This document shows positions 24,887 to 32,646 of a stretch of 64,000 nucleotides of DNA, in pieces. Position numbers and translations under genes: made by a program. Below the pieces are notes generated by a model, which was given only the letters and a program-made list of their open reading frames with translations, was not told the DNA's origin and made no database searches. The stretch spans positions 33,940-97,939 of the forward strand of contig JAFSEF010000051.1 in assembly GCA_017435865.1 (NCBI GenBank), in the 5' to 3' direction. Each line of letters begins with the position of its first letter. Within the stretch, counting starts at the first letter, position 1. The stretch comes from Clostridia bacterium (GTDB taxonomy: Bacteria > Bacillota > Clostridia > Oscillospirales > Acutalibacteraceae).

Positions 24887-26785
24887 ATGTCATTACTTAC
24901 TGTTCATGATCTCAAAATGTCGTTTGCACACAGGGACGTTCTTACGGACGTCTCTTTTGAGGTTGCCAAAAATGACCGTATCGGACTCATCGGCAGAAAC
25001 GGCAGCGGCAAAACAACTCTTTTTAAAATTCTGACAGGAGAGCATGAACCGACGGGCGGAGATTTTTATTTTGCAAAAGGAACGCAGGTCGGCTTTGTTG
25101 AACAGCACGCTTGCCGCGACAGCAGCCGCAGTGTGTATGAAGAAATGCTGACGGTGTTTTCCGATCTTGCACACATGGAAGTGCTGCTTGAGGAATTGCA
25201 CACAGCTCTTGACAACGCACAGGGCAATACCGATGAGCTCATTGCAAAACAGGCCGCACTGACAGAGGAATATCAGAACAAAGGCGGTCTTACTTACAAA
25301 GCAAGAGCACGCTCTTGCCTGATCGGTCTCGGTTTCCCTGAAAGTGAACATACATTGCCCGTGACCGCACTCAGCGGTGGTCAGCGTACAAAACTGAGTC
25401 TCGGTAAACTTTTACTCAGTGAGCCTCATCTGTTGCTGCTTGACGAACCGACCAACCATCTTGACATTGCAAGTGTTGAGTGGCTTGAGGACTATATGCT
25501 CAAATATAAGGGAGCTGCCATTATCATCTCCCATGACCGCTATTTCCTTGACCGTGTCACGGACCGTACAATTGAAATTACCAACGGTACGGCACGTTGC
25601 GGTAAGGGCGGATACTCCTTGTATATGAAACTCAAAGCGGAAACGCTTGAAAGTCAACGCAGGGAATATGAACGTATATCCAAAGAGATTGAACGCATTG
25701 AAGGCATCATTGTCCAGCAAAAGCAGTTCAATCAGAAACGCAATTACATAACCATTGCAAGCAAAGAAAAAGAAATTGAACATCTTCGTGCACAGTTGCC
25801 TGAAATGCCGCCACCGCAATCGAATCTCAAATTGCGTCTGACGGCTTCCTGCCGCACGGGTGACGATGTGTTGATGGCAAAGGGACTCAAAAAGAGTTTC
25901 GGAACACATACCCTTTTTGAAGATGTGTCCATGAATATTTACCGTGAAGACCGTGTCTTTTTGCTCGGTCCGAACGGTTGCGGCAAGACCACATTGCTGC
26001 GTGTGTTGACAGGCAGAATTCCGCATGATGCAGGCTATGCTTATTTCGGAGCCAATGTCAAGATCGGTTATTTTGACCAGAATCAGACGGGGCTGAATTC
26101 CGACCGCACGATTCTGATGGAAATTTATGAACGCTTTCCGCAACTGACCGTGTCCGAAATCCGCGGTTATCTCGGTGTGTTCCTCTTTAAAGGCGACGAA
26201 ATCGAAAAGAAAATGAGCGAGCTTTCGGGTGGTGAACGTGCCCGTGTTGCCTTGTTGCTGCTGATTTTGTCAAAACCCAATCTGCTGATTCTTGACGAAC
26301 CTACCAATCACCTTGACATTCAGTCAAGAGAAGTTTTTGAAGATGCACTGGCGGAATACGACGGCACCATTCTTGCTGTCTCGCATGACCGTTATTTTGT
26401 CAACCGTATTGCAAACAAAATCATGGTATTCAACGGCACATCCGTAACCCCTATGGAAGGTAATTATGATACCTATGCACAGCGTTTGCAGGATACAGCT
26501 GTTGTAAAAAAAGAGGCAACTGCAACAGAAAAAAAGCCGAATGAATACAAGCAACGTAAAGAACTTGAAAGTCAGGCTCGCAAAAAGAAGACACGCATAA
26601 GCCGTCTTGAAACCGCAATTGCCGAAACGGAAAACAAGAAAACTGAGATAGAAGAACAGCTCAACGACCCGTCTGCTGCTGCGGATTATGAACGCATTAT
26701 GCAGCTGACAACCGATCTGCAGACAGTGACACAGGAACTTGAAACACTGTTTGAAGAATGGATGCTTCTCAATGACGAGGAATAA
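24887..26785 (+). CDS. ABC-F family ATPase (Uup-like)
   Basis: This 632-residue soluble protein has two ABC domains. The first has GLIGRNGSGKTT (Walker A), LSGGQRTKLSLGKLL and LLLLDEPTNHLD. The second has LLGPNGCGKTT, LSGGERARVALLLL and LLILDEPTNHLD. They are joined by a helical linker rich in Lys/Glu (about 250-300), and a C-terminal coiled coil follows (about 545-632). There are no membrane domains. ABC-F proteins act on the ribosome E site, and the C-terminal coiled coil is typical of Uup/YfmR-type members. It is translated from ATG 24887, just after manA. Confidence 0.92.
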   Translation: MSLLTVHDLKMSFAHRDVLTDVSFEVAKNDRIGLIGRNGSGKTTLFKILTGEHEPTGGDFYFAKGTQVGFVEQHACRDSSRSVYEEMLTVFSDLAHMEVLLEELHTALDNAQGNTDELIAKQAALTEEYQNKGGLTYKARARSCLIGLGFPESEHTLPVTALSGGQRTKLSLGKLLLSEPHLLLLDEPTNHLDIASVEWLEDYMLKYKGAAIIISHDRYFLDRVTDRTIEITNGTARCGKGGYSLYMKLKAETLESQRREYERISKEIERIEGIIVQQKQFNQKRNYITIASKEKEIEHLRAQLPEMPPPQSNLKLRLTASCRTGDDVLMAKGLKKSFGTHTLFEDVSMNIYREDRVFLLGPNGCGKTTLLRVLTGRIPHDAGYAYFGANVKIGYFDQNQTGLNSDRTILMEIYERFPQLTVSEIRGYLGVFLFKGDEIEKKMSELSGGERARVALLLLILSKPNLLILDEPTNHLDIQSREVFEDALAEYDGTILAVSHDRYFVNRIANKIMVFNGTSVTPMEGNYDTYAQRLQDTAVVKKEATATEKKPNEYKQRKELESQARKKKTRISRLETAIAETENKKTEIEEQLNDPSAAADYERIMQLTTDLQTVTQELETLFEEWMLLNDEE

Positions 26786-26809
26786 TTGAAAAAAATTCAA
26801 AAAAAAGGC

Positions 26810-26838
26810 TTGACAAATGCAGTTGCATGTATTATAAT
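26810..26838 (+). promoter_or_regulatory. consensus promoter of tRNA-Val
   Basis: TTGACA (26810-26815), 17 bases, TATAAT (26833-26838). Confidence 0.9.
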
Positions 26839-26858
26839 AGCTCTCGCAGTTGAGAAAT

Positions 26859-26934
26859 GCGCGTTTAGCTCAGTTGGTAGAGCACTCGCTTGACGTGCGA
26901 GTGGTCAGCGGTTCAAGTCCGTTAACGCGCACCA
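26859..26934 (+). tRNA. tRNA-Val (GAC)
   Basis: This is a 76-base cloverleaf with encoded CCA. The acceptor stem is GCGCGTT/AACGCGC. The anticodon stem CTCGC/GCGAG holds loop TTGACGT with anticodon GAC. The T arm has GGTTCAAGTCC. It has its own promoter and terminator. Confidence 0.96.
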
Positions 26935-26938
26935 ATAA

Positions 26939-26972
26939 AACACCTTTGTCTTTCGACAAAGGTGTTTTTTTC
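26939..26972. terminator. terminator after tRNA-Val
   Basis: AACACCTTTGTC pairs with GACAAAGGTGTT around TTTC, followed by TTTTT. Confidence 0.9.
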
Positions 26973-27015
26973 TATGTTATTTTTTTTTGTTCTTCACGGC
27001 GGAGTAGTGCAGGTT

Positions 27016-27786
27016 TTAAAAAGCCGAAAGCAATATTTTTTCTCTGCCGTCGGGTAGTCTGATTTTTAGACGGCACTGCTCATCTATGCCGATGATTTCG
27101 CCGCTGCATTCGCCGTTTTCATCTTTTACGGTGATTTCCTCATGCAATCCGAGCAGTCGTGCGGAATATTCTTCAATAAAATCCGTTTGTAAAAAGTTGC
27201 GGTAGCGGTAAACAAATTCATTGACAATTTCTGCAATCAGGCGGTTTTTGAGGTATGTATCATCTGTGCCGACGGTGGTTGCAATCTCTGTCAATTTTTC
27301 GGGGAAGCCGTCCTCGGGTTCTGATAAATTGATGCCGATTCCCACTACAACCCATTCCACAGATTTTCCGTTTTCGGATAAGTGAGCCTGCGTGAGAATA
27401 CCACCTGCTTTTTTACCGTTCAGATAAATGTCATTTACCCATTTGATCCGCGGATTTCTGCCTGTTACTTTTTCGATTGCAACGGCTGTGCTTACGGCTG
27501 CCATGGTCGTAAAAAGTGTACATTGCTGCGGTGTGTAGGCAGGACGCAGCAGCAGACTCATGTATATTCCCGTTGCATCAGGGGAAAAAAAGCTTCTGCC
27601 CTTGGTGCCCTTTCCGTGAGTCTGTTCCTCGGCAATCAACAGGGATATTTCCGATTCTCCCTTTGCAGCTCTGCGTTTCATTTCATCGTTTGTGGAATCG
27701 ATTGTGTCAACAATTGCAATTTTTATATCCTGTGCACAGGCTGAAAAATAGTTTCTGATTGTGTTTTCATCTGCACGTTCTTTCAT
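27016..27786 (-). CDS. birA: biotin--[carrier protein] ligase
   Basis: This 256-residue ligase makes biotinyl-AMP and attaches biotin to a carrier lysine. The catalytic domain has DSTNDEMKR, the biotin-loop motif GKGTKGRSFFSP (about 59-70), and KWVNDIYLNGKKAGGIL (about 115-131). A small C-terminal SH3-like domain follows. The N-terminal DNA-binding domain of regulatory BirA is absent, so it is a pure ligase. It is divergent from the oxaloacetate decarboxylase operon, which encodes a biotin carrier protein. Confidence 0.93.
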   Translation of the reverse strand: MKERADENTIRNYFSACAQDIKIAIVDTIDSTNDEMKRRAAKGESEISLLIAEEQTHGKGTKGRSFFSPDATGIYMSLLLRPAYTPQQCTLFTTMAAVSTAVAIEKVTGRNPRIKWVNDIYLNGKKAGGILTQAHLSENGKSVEWVVVGIGINLSEPEDGFPEKLTEIATTVGTDDTYLKNRLIAEIVNEFVYRYRNFLQTDFIEEYSARLLGLHEEITVKDENGECSGEIIGIDEQCRLKIRLPDGREKILLSAF

Positions 27787-28115
27787 ATTGCATCACCTTG
27801 TTTTATTCTACCATGCGGATGCAAACAATACAATAGTTGCAGCATTTTTTGTTTTTCAAAAGGTGCGTGCTTTTTTTATTCGTTAATTATTCAAAAACAA
27901 ATGACAAATGACATTCTGTGTTATAATTATCAACAAAAAATGTGGCAAAATTAAGTAAAAAATAAGCAAAGAAACAAAGTTTGACAAGAACGAAAAAAGC
28001 ATTGCTTTTTTTTGTTTTTTTCAGTATGATATAATAGTGGGTATATGGGTATTTTATTTTATAAAAATTCACATTACATATTAGTATTGAAAGCATTTTA
28101 CTATGAGGTGATTAT
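27787..28115. other. divergent intergenic region birA/oadA
   Basis: This is 329 AT-rich bases with no gene. It holds the birA promoter on the minus strand, a TATAAT at 27922-27927 without a good -35, a short AAAAAGCA/TGCTTTTTT hairpin near 27990, and an extended -10 (TG-A-TATAAT, 28027-28035) that leaves a leader of about 75 bases before oadA. No biotin-repressor palindrome is evident. Confidence 0.55.
27805..27833 (-). promoter_or_regulatory. promoter of birA
   Basis: On the minus strand: TTGTAT, 17 bases, TAGAAT. Confidence 0.55.
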
Positions 28116-29492
28116 TTGAAAGTACAATTCACAGAAACAATCCTGCGTGATGCCAATCAGTCTTTGATTGCAACAAGAATGGCTTTTGATGAATTTGAGC
28201 CTATTCTTACCGAGCTTGACAAGGCAGGCTACTATTCGCTTGAATGCTGGGGCGGTGCCACCTTTGATTCCTGTCTTCGCTATCTGAATGAAGACCCGTG
28301 GGAAAGACTTCGCAAAATCCGCAAGGCTTGCCCCAATACAAAGCTGCAGATGCTGCTTCGCGGTCAGAATCTTCTTGGCTACAAGCATTATCCCGATGAT
28401 GTTGTACGTGCTTTTGTCAGAAAGTCCGTTGAAAACGGTATAGATATCATCCGCGTGTTTGATGCACTCAATGACCTTCGCAATATTGAGGTTGTTGTGG
28501 ATGAAACCCTCAAATGCGGTGCACATCCTTCCGGCTGCATTTGTTATACACTTTCTCCCATCCATTCTTTGGAAAAGTATGTGGAGCTTGCAGTTGCTAT
28601 GGAGAAAATGGGTGTCAAATCCATTTGTATCAAGGACATGGCAGGCATTATGAGTCCTAAAGAGGCTTATGACCTTGTCAAGGCACTCAAGGCAGCTGTG
28701 AAACTTCCTGTTGTTGTTCACACGCACTCCACAACAGGTCTTGGTGCACTCACCCTGCAAAAGGCAGTGGAAGCAGGTGCAGATGTGATCGATACCGCCA
28801 TTTCCTGTTTCTCGGGCGGCACATCGCAGCCTCCTACAGAAACCCTTGTTTATGCACTCAGCCAGCTGGGCTATGAAATTGATGTTAATATGGATTCTCT
28901 CAAGAAGATCAACGATTTCTTCAAGCCCGTCAGAGCAAAGGCACTTGAAAGCGGTCTTCTCAATCCTGTCGTTCTTGCAAACGATACCGACGCACTTTCT
29001 TATCAGGTTCCCGGCGGTATGCTTTCAAACCTTGTCGCCCAGCTCACTGCTGCAGGTAAGCTTGATAAATTTGAAGAGGTTCTGCTTGAAGTTCCGAGAG
29101 TCCGTGAGGATCTCGGCTATCCGCCCCTTGTAACGCCCATGAGCCAGATGGTCGGTGTGCAGGCAACGCAGAATGTGCTTGCCGGCGAACGCTACAAGAA
29201 CGTTTCCAAGGAAATCAAAAACTATTTCCTCGGCTTCTACGGAAAAGCTCCCGGTGCGGTAAATGCAGAGCTTGCCAAAAAAATTCTCGGTGACGAACAG
29301 CCTGTAACCTGCCGTTTTGCCGACACCCTTGCTCCTTACATGGAAAAAGCAAAGGAAGAAATCGGTGCAATGGCAAGAAGCGAAGAGGATGTGCTTTCCT
29401 ACATCGCATTCCCGGCCCAGGCAGAGGCTTTCTTCAAGAAGCGTGAAGAGAAGGAACGAAACACCTTCCGCTACACCATCAGAGAAGCATAA
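28116..29492 (+). CDS. oadA: oxaloacetate decarboxylase alpha (carboxyltransferase) subunit
   Basis: This 458-residue subunit moves the carboxyl group of oxaloacetate to biotin, leaving pyruvate. It has an HMGL-like TIM barrel (LRDANQSLIATRM near residue 9, DALNDLRN, and KDMAG with the metal/carbamyl-lysine region near 172) followed by the PYC_OADA conserved domain (about 270-430). The biotin domain found at the C-terminus of some homologues is missing and is supplied by a separate gene two positions downstream. Translation starts at TTG 28116 behind GAGGTG. It is the first gene of the oadA-oadG-BCCP-oadB operon. Confidence 0.92.
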   Translation: MKVQFTETILRDANQSLIATRMAFDEFEPILTELDKAGYYSLECWGGATFDSCLRYLNEDPWERLRKIRKACPNTKLQMLLRGQNLLGYKHYPDDVVRAFVRKSVENGIDIIRVFDALNDLRNIEVVVDETLKCGAHPSGCICYTLSPIHSLEKYVELAVAMEKMGVKSICIKDMAGIMSPKEAYDLVKALKAAVKLPVVVHTHSTTGLGALTLQKAVEAGADVIDTAISCFSGGTSQPPTETLVYALSQLGYEIDVNMDSLKKINDFFKPVRAKALESGLLNPVVLANDTDALSYQVPGGMLSNLVAQLTAAGKLDKFEEVLLEVPRVREDLGYPPLVTPMSQMVGVQATQNVLAGERYKNVSKEIKNYFLGFYGKAPGAVNAELAKKILGDEQPVTCRFADTLAPYMEKAKEEIGAMARSEEDVLSYIAFPAQAEAFFKKREEKERNTFRYTIREA

Positions 29493-29506
29493 GGAGGTAA
29501 GGAGTC

Positions 29507-29857
29507 ATGTTTGATCTGAAAATGCCTTTATCGGATGCTTTGGCAGTATCACTGATCGGTATTCTGACGGTTATTATTCTTCTTGCCGTCATTGCCGGTC
29601 TCATCCTTCTGGTTTCCAAAATCATCAGAAGTATTGAAGCTGCTGCCGCAAAGAAAAAGCCTGCTGTATCAGCCGAAGCCGCAATGCCCGCACCTGCAGG
29701 TGTTCCCATGCCTTCAGGAATGAATCAGGGTGAGCTTGAGCTGATCGGAACAGATGAAAAAACAGCCGCAATTATCATGGCAATTGTTTCCGATAAAAGC
29801 GGTATTCCGCTGAACAGACTTTCTTTTAAGTCGATTAAACTGCTGGAGGACGAATAA
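29507..29857 (+). CDS. oadG: sodium-pump decarboxylase gamma subunit
   Basis: This 116-residue protein has one N-terminal membrane helix (about 10-38), an Ala/Pro-rich linker and a C-terminal segment with MAIVSDKSGIPLNRLSFKSIK. In oxaloacetate decarboxylases, the gamma subunit holds the alpha and beta subunits together and speeds decarboxylation. It lies 14 bases after oadA with an AAGGAGG site. Confidence 0.85.
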   Translation: MFDLKMPLSDALAVSLIGILTVIILLAVIAGLILLVSKIIRSIEAAAAKKKPAVSAEAAMPAPAGVPMPSGMNQGELELIGTDEKTAAIIMAIVSDKSGIPLNRLSFKSIKLLEDE

Positions 29858-29858
29858 A

Positions 29859-30230
29859 ATGAAATATGTTGTTACATTAAACGGAAAAAACTATGAGGTT
29901 GAGGTAACCGAGCAGGAAGCAGTTCTGCTTTCCGTGAACGATGCAGTCGCAGCTCACGCTCCCGTTGCGGCAGCTCATGCTGCCCCTGTTGCCGCAGCAC
30001 CTGCCGCAGTTGCAGGCGACGGCACGAAGGTTCCTTCTCCGATGCCCGGCACCATTCTCAGCGTGAATGTGAATGTCGGTCAGGCAGTGAAAACAGGGGA
30101 TGTTCTGCTTGTGCTGGAAGCCATGAAAATGGAAAACGATATCGTTGCTCCCTGCGACGGCACCATCAAGCAGCTTCTTGTTTCCAAGGGCTCAACCGTC
30201 AACACGGATGATGTGCTTGTTGTAATGTGA
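29859..30230 (+). CDS. biotin carboxyl carrier protein
   Basis: This 123-residue protein has a short N-terminal segment, an Ala/Pro-rich hinge (about 30-53) and a biotinyl domain with the attachment motif VLEAMKMEND (Lys90). It shuttles carboxybiotin from the alpha subunit to the beta subunit. It starts one base after the oadG stop, in strict coupling, and is the likely substrate of the BirA encoded next door. Confidence 0.94.
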   Translation: MKYVVTLNGKNYEVEVTEQEAVLLSVNDAVAAHAPVAAAHAAPVAAAPAAVAGDGTKVPSPMPGTILSVNVNVGQAVKTGDVLLVLEAMKMENDIVAPCDGTIKQLLVSKGSTVNTDDVLVVM

Positions 30231-30271
30231 TTCTCAGAAGTTATTAACAAATGAAAAGGAGTATTTCTTAA

Positions 30272-31471
30272 ATGGAAATGATTACAGATGTCCTTGTCGG
30301 CTTGTGGGAATCGTCCGGCTTTCACGCACTGTTTGCAGATGGAACATTTCTTTGGCAGAATCTTGTTATGATTCTTGTTTCCTTCGTGCTTCTGTATTTT
30401 GCAATTGCAAAGAAGTGCGAGCCTCTGCTTCTGGTTCCCATTGCCTTCGGTATTCTTCTTGCAAACCTTCCCGGTGCAGGTCTGATGGATGACCCCACGG
30501 GATTGATGGATACAACCAATCTTGTGGAAGGCGCTCATTGGTATGACAGCGGTGTCTTGCGGCTTATTTATGCAGGCGTGAAATCAAGTATTTTCCCCTG
30601 CATCATTTTCCTCGGCATCGGCTGTATGACCGACTTCGGCCCCTTGCTTTCAAATCCCATGTCCCTGCTGCTCGGTGCAGCTGCACAGCTTGGTATTTAT
30701 GTTGCTTTTGTCATCGCAATTCTGCTCGGCTTTGAACCCAATGAAGCCGCTTCCATCGCAATCATCGGCGGTGCAGACGGCCCCACTGCCATCTTCCTGA
30801 CAGGTAAGCTTGCAAGCCATTTGTTAGGCCCCATTGCCGTTGCTGCCTATTCCTACATGGCTCTTATTCCGTTCATTCAGCCTCCCATCATGAAGGCTCT
30901 CACAACCGAAAAGGAACGCAAGGTTGAAATGAAACAGCTCAGAAAAGTTTCCAAGGTGGAAAAAATTATTTTCCCCGTGGTCGTTCTTGTAATCTGTGCA
31001 TTCATTCTTCCGTCCGTTGCTCCGCTGCTCGGCTTCCTCATGCTCGGTAACCTGTTCAGAGAATGCGGTGTGGTTGACCGCCTTTCCGATACAGCCCAGA
31101 ATGCTCTTATGAACATTGTTACTATCATGCTTGGTCTCACTGTCGGTGCCACAACCAACGGCCAGACCTTCCTGCAGTGGGGAACCATCAAAATCGTCAT
31201 CCTCGGTCTTGTTGCGTTCTCATTCTCAACTGTCGGCGGACTGTTGCTTGGTAAGTTACTTTACCTCATCACCGGCGGCAAGGTCAATCCTCTGATCGGT
31301 GCGGCAGGTGTTTCCGCCGTTCCCATGGCTGCCCGTGTTGCACAGAACGAAGGCAGAAAGTACAATCCTTCCAACTTCCTTCTGATGCATGCAATGGGTC
31401 CCAACGTAGCAGGTGTTATCGGTTCTGCTGTTGCAGCAGGCTTCCTGCTTGCCATGTTCGGTCAAGGTTGA
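30272..31471 (+). CDS. oadB: sodium-translocating decarboxylase beta subunit
   Basis: This 399-residue integral membrane protein decarboxylates carboxybiotin and pumps sodium ions outward. The family hallmark [19 protein letters not shown] (about residues 165-183, with the key Asp) and the later [18 protein letters not shown] segment are present, in about ten helices. It completes the pump, which would turn oxaloacetate decarboxylation into a sodium gradient usable by symporters such as the AGCS protein of this window. Confidence 0.94.
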   Translation: MEMITDVLVGLWESSGFHALFADGTFLWQNLVMILVSFVLLYFAIAKKCEPLLLVPIAFGILLANLPGAGLMDDPTGLMDTTNLVEGAHWYDSGVLRLIYAGVKSSIFPCIIFLGIGCMTDFGPLLSNPMSLLLGAAAQLGIYVAFVIAILLGFEPNEAASIAIIGGADGPTAIFLTGKLASHLLGPIAVAAYSYMALIPFIQPPIMKALTTEKERKVEMKQLRKVSKVEKIIFPVVVLVICAFILPSVAPLLGFLMLGNLFRECGVVDRLSDTAQNALMNIVTIMLGLTVGATTNGQTFLQWGTIKIVILGLVAFSFSTVGGLLLGKLLYLITGGKVNPLIGAAGVSAVPMAARVAQNEGRKYNPSNFLLMHAMGPNVAGVIGSAVAAGFLLAMFGQG

Positions 31472-31504
31472 TTGCGTTGTTTTTTGTAATTTGAATTAAA
31501 AAAT

Positions 31505-31552
31505 GCAGATGCTGTTATGTGACTGATCAGTCTTACAGCATCTGCCTTTTTG
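31505..31552 (+). terminator. terminator of the oad operon
   Basis: GCAGATGCTGT pairs with ACAGCATCTGC around an 18-base loop, then CTTTTTG. Confidence 0.85.
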
Positions 31553-31626
31553 TTGTTTATTATTGGTTTGTGATAAACGCAGTGTGGTGTTTGAGTGAAT
31601 TGTTTGCGTTCGGTTCGATTCTTGTC

Positions 31627-32577
31627 TTATTTTATAAGATCGTTCTTCTTGATGTAGTCAATGGTTTCATCAACCGTTGTAAACGCAAGTGCAACACTTG
31701 TGTCTGCAGCTCCGTAGTACACAGCGATTCTGCCTGTTTCGGCATCCGTCAGTGCACAGCAGGGGAACACAACATTCGGAACATCACCGTAGACTTCGTA
31801 GGGTTCATGCGGTGCAAGCAGATAACAGTCTGCTCTGTGCAGCACTTTCCAGGGTTCGTCCTTATCAAGCAATGCAGCACCGATGCTGTAAGTGAAACCG
31901 TTGCAGCTTGTCAGTACACCATGGTAGAACATAAGCCAACCTTCGTCCGTTTCGATCGGGGTCGGACCTGCACCGACTTTTGTCGATTCCCAGATCTTGA
32001 CAGGGGACATCACAAAGCGGTGTTTGCCCCAATAGGTCAGATCAAGGCTGCGGCTGATGTAAATATCACCGTAAGGAGTGTGACCCTTGTCGCAGGGACG
32101 GATCAGCAGGCAATATTCACCGTTGATTTTGCGGGGAAACAGGACACCGTTTCTTGCGACGGGATAGCAGGCATCTTCCATCTGCACCCATTCTTCAAAA
32201 TCTTCCGTATATGCAATGCCGATGGTCGTGCCGTGCGGGGTGTGGTTGACCCAGGAGAGATAATACTTGTCTTCCAGCAAGCAAAGACGCGGATCGTATC
32301 CCTCAAAAATAACCTTGTCTTTCAGATTCCACGTGATACCGTCATCACTGAAGCCGACAACGAGTTTCTGATCTCTGCTTCTGAAATCAACTCTGAAAAC
32401 GCCGGCAAAACCGTCTTTATAGGGAACAACAGCAGAATTGAAAATGCTGTTTGCCATAAAAAGATTATCACGGGTGATCACGGGATTTGCATTGAATCTC
32501 CACATAGGATACAGGTATCCTTCGGGTTTGTCCTGCCACGGAATGTTGGGTAAGTTGTTGCCAATAATTCTTGCCAT
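31627..32577 (-). CDS. GH130 mannoside phosphorylase
   Basis: This 316-residue five-bladed propeller enzyme cleaves beta-mannosides with phosphate, yielding mannose 1-phosphate. Family landmarks are NSIFNSAVVPYKDGFAGVFRVD near residue 45, the catalytic-Asp segment FEGYDPRLC near 93, ARNGVLFPRKINGEY, and AGPTPIETDEGWLMFYHGV near 205. It is cytoplasmic. Its place after a GH38 mannosidase suggests the Man-beta-1,4-GlcNAc core of N-glycans as substrate, as in the gut phosphorylase UhgbMP; mannobiose or mannosyl-glucose remain possible. A GAGGAG site precedes ATG 32577. Confidence 0.9.
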   Translation of the reverse strand: MARIIGNNLPNIPWQDKPEGYLYPMWRFNANPVITRDNLFMANSIFNSAVVPYKDGFAGVFRVDFRSRDQKLVVGFSDDGITWNLKDKVIFEGYDPRLCLLEDKYYLSWVNHTPHGTTIGIAYTEDFEEWVQMEDACYPVARNGVLFPRKINGEYCLLIRPCDKGHTPYGDIYISRSLDLTYWGKHRFVMSPVKIWESTKVGAGPTPIETDEGWLMFYHGVLTSCNGFTYSIGAALLDKDEPWKVLHRADCYLLAPHEPYEVYGDVPNVVFPCCALTDAETGRIAVYYGAADTSVALAFTTVDETIDYIKKNDLIK

Positions 32578-32603
32578 CTTGTTTTCTCCTCTTGTTGTTT
32601 GAT

Positions 32604-32637
32604 AAAAACCGGCAGAGTGATGTTATTCTGCCGGTTA
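32604..32637 (-). terminator. terminator between GH38 and GH130
   Basis: On the minus strand, AACCGGCAGA pairs with TCTGCCGGTT, followed by TTTATC. It sits between two genes of the same operon, so it should reduce GH130 expression relative to GH38. Confidence 0.7.
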
Positions 32638-32646
32638 AGTTTTTGT

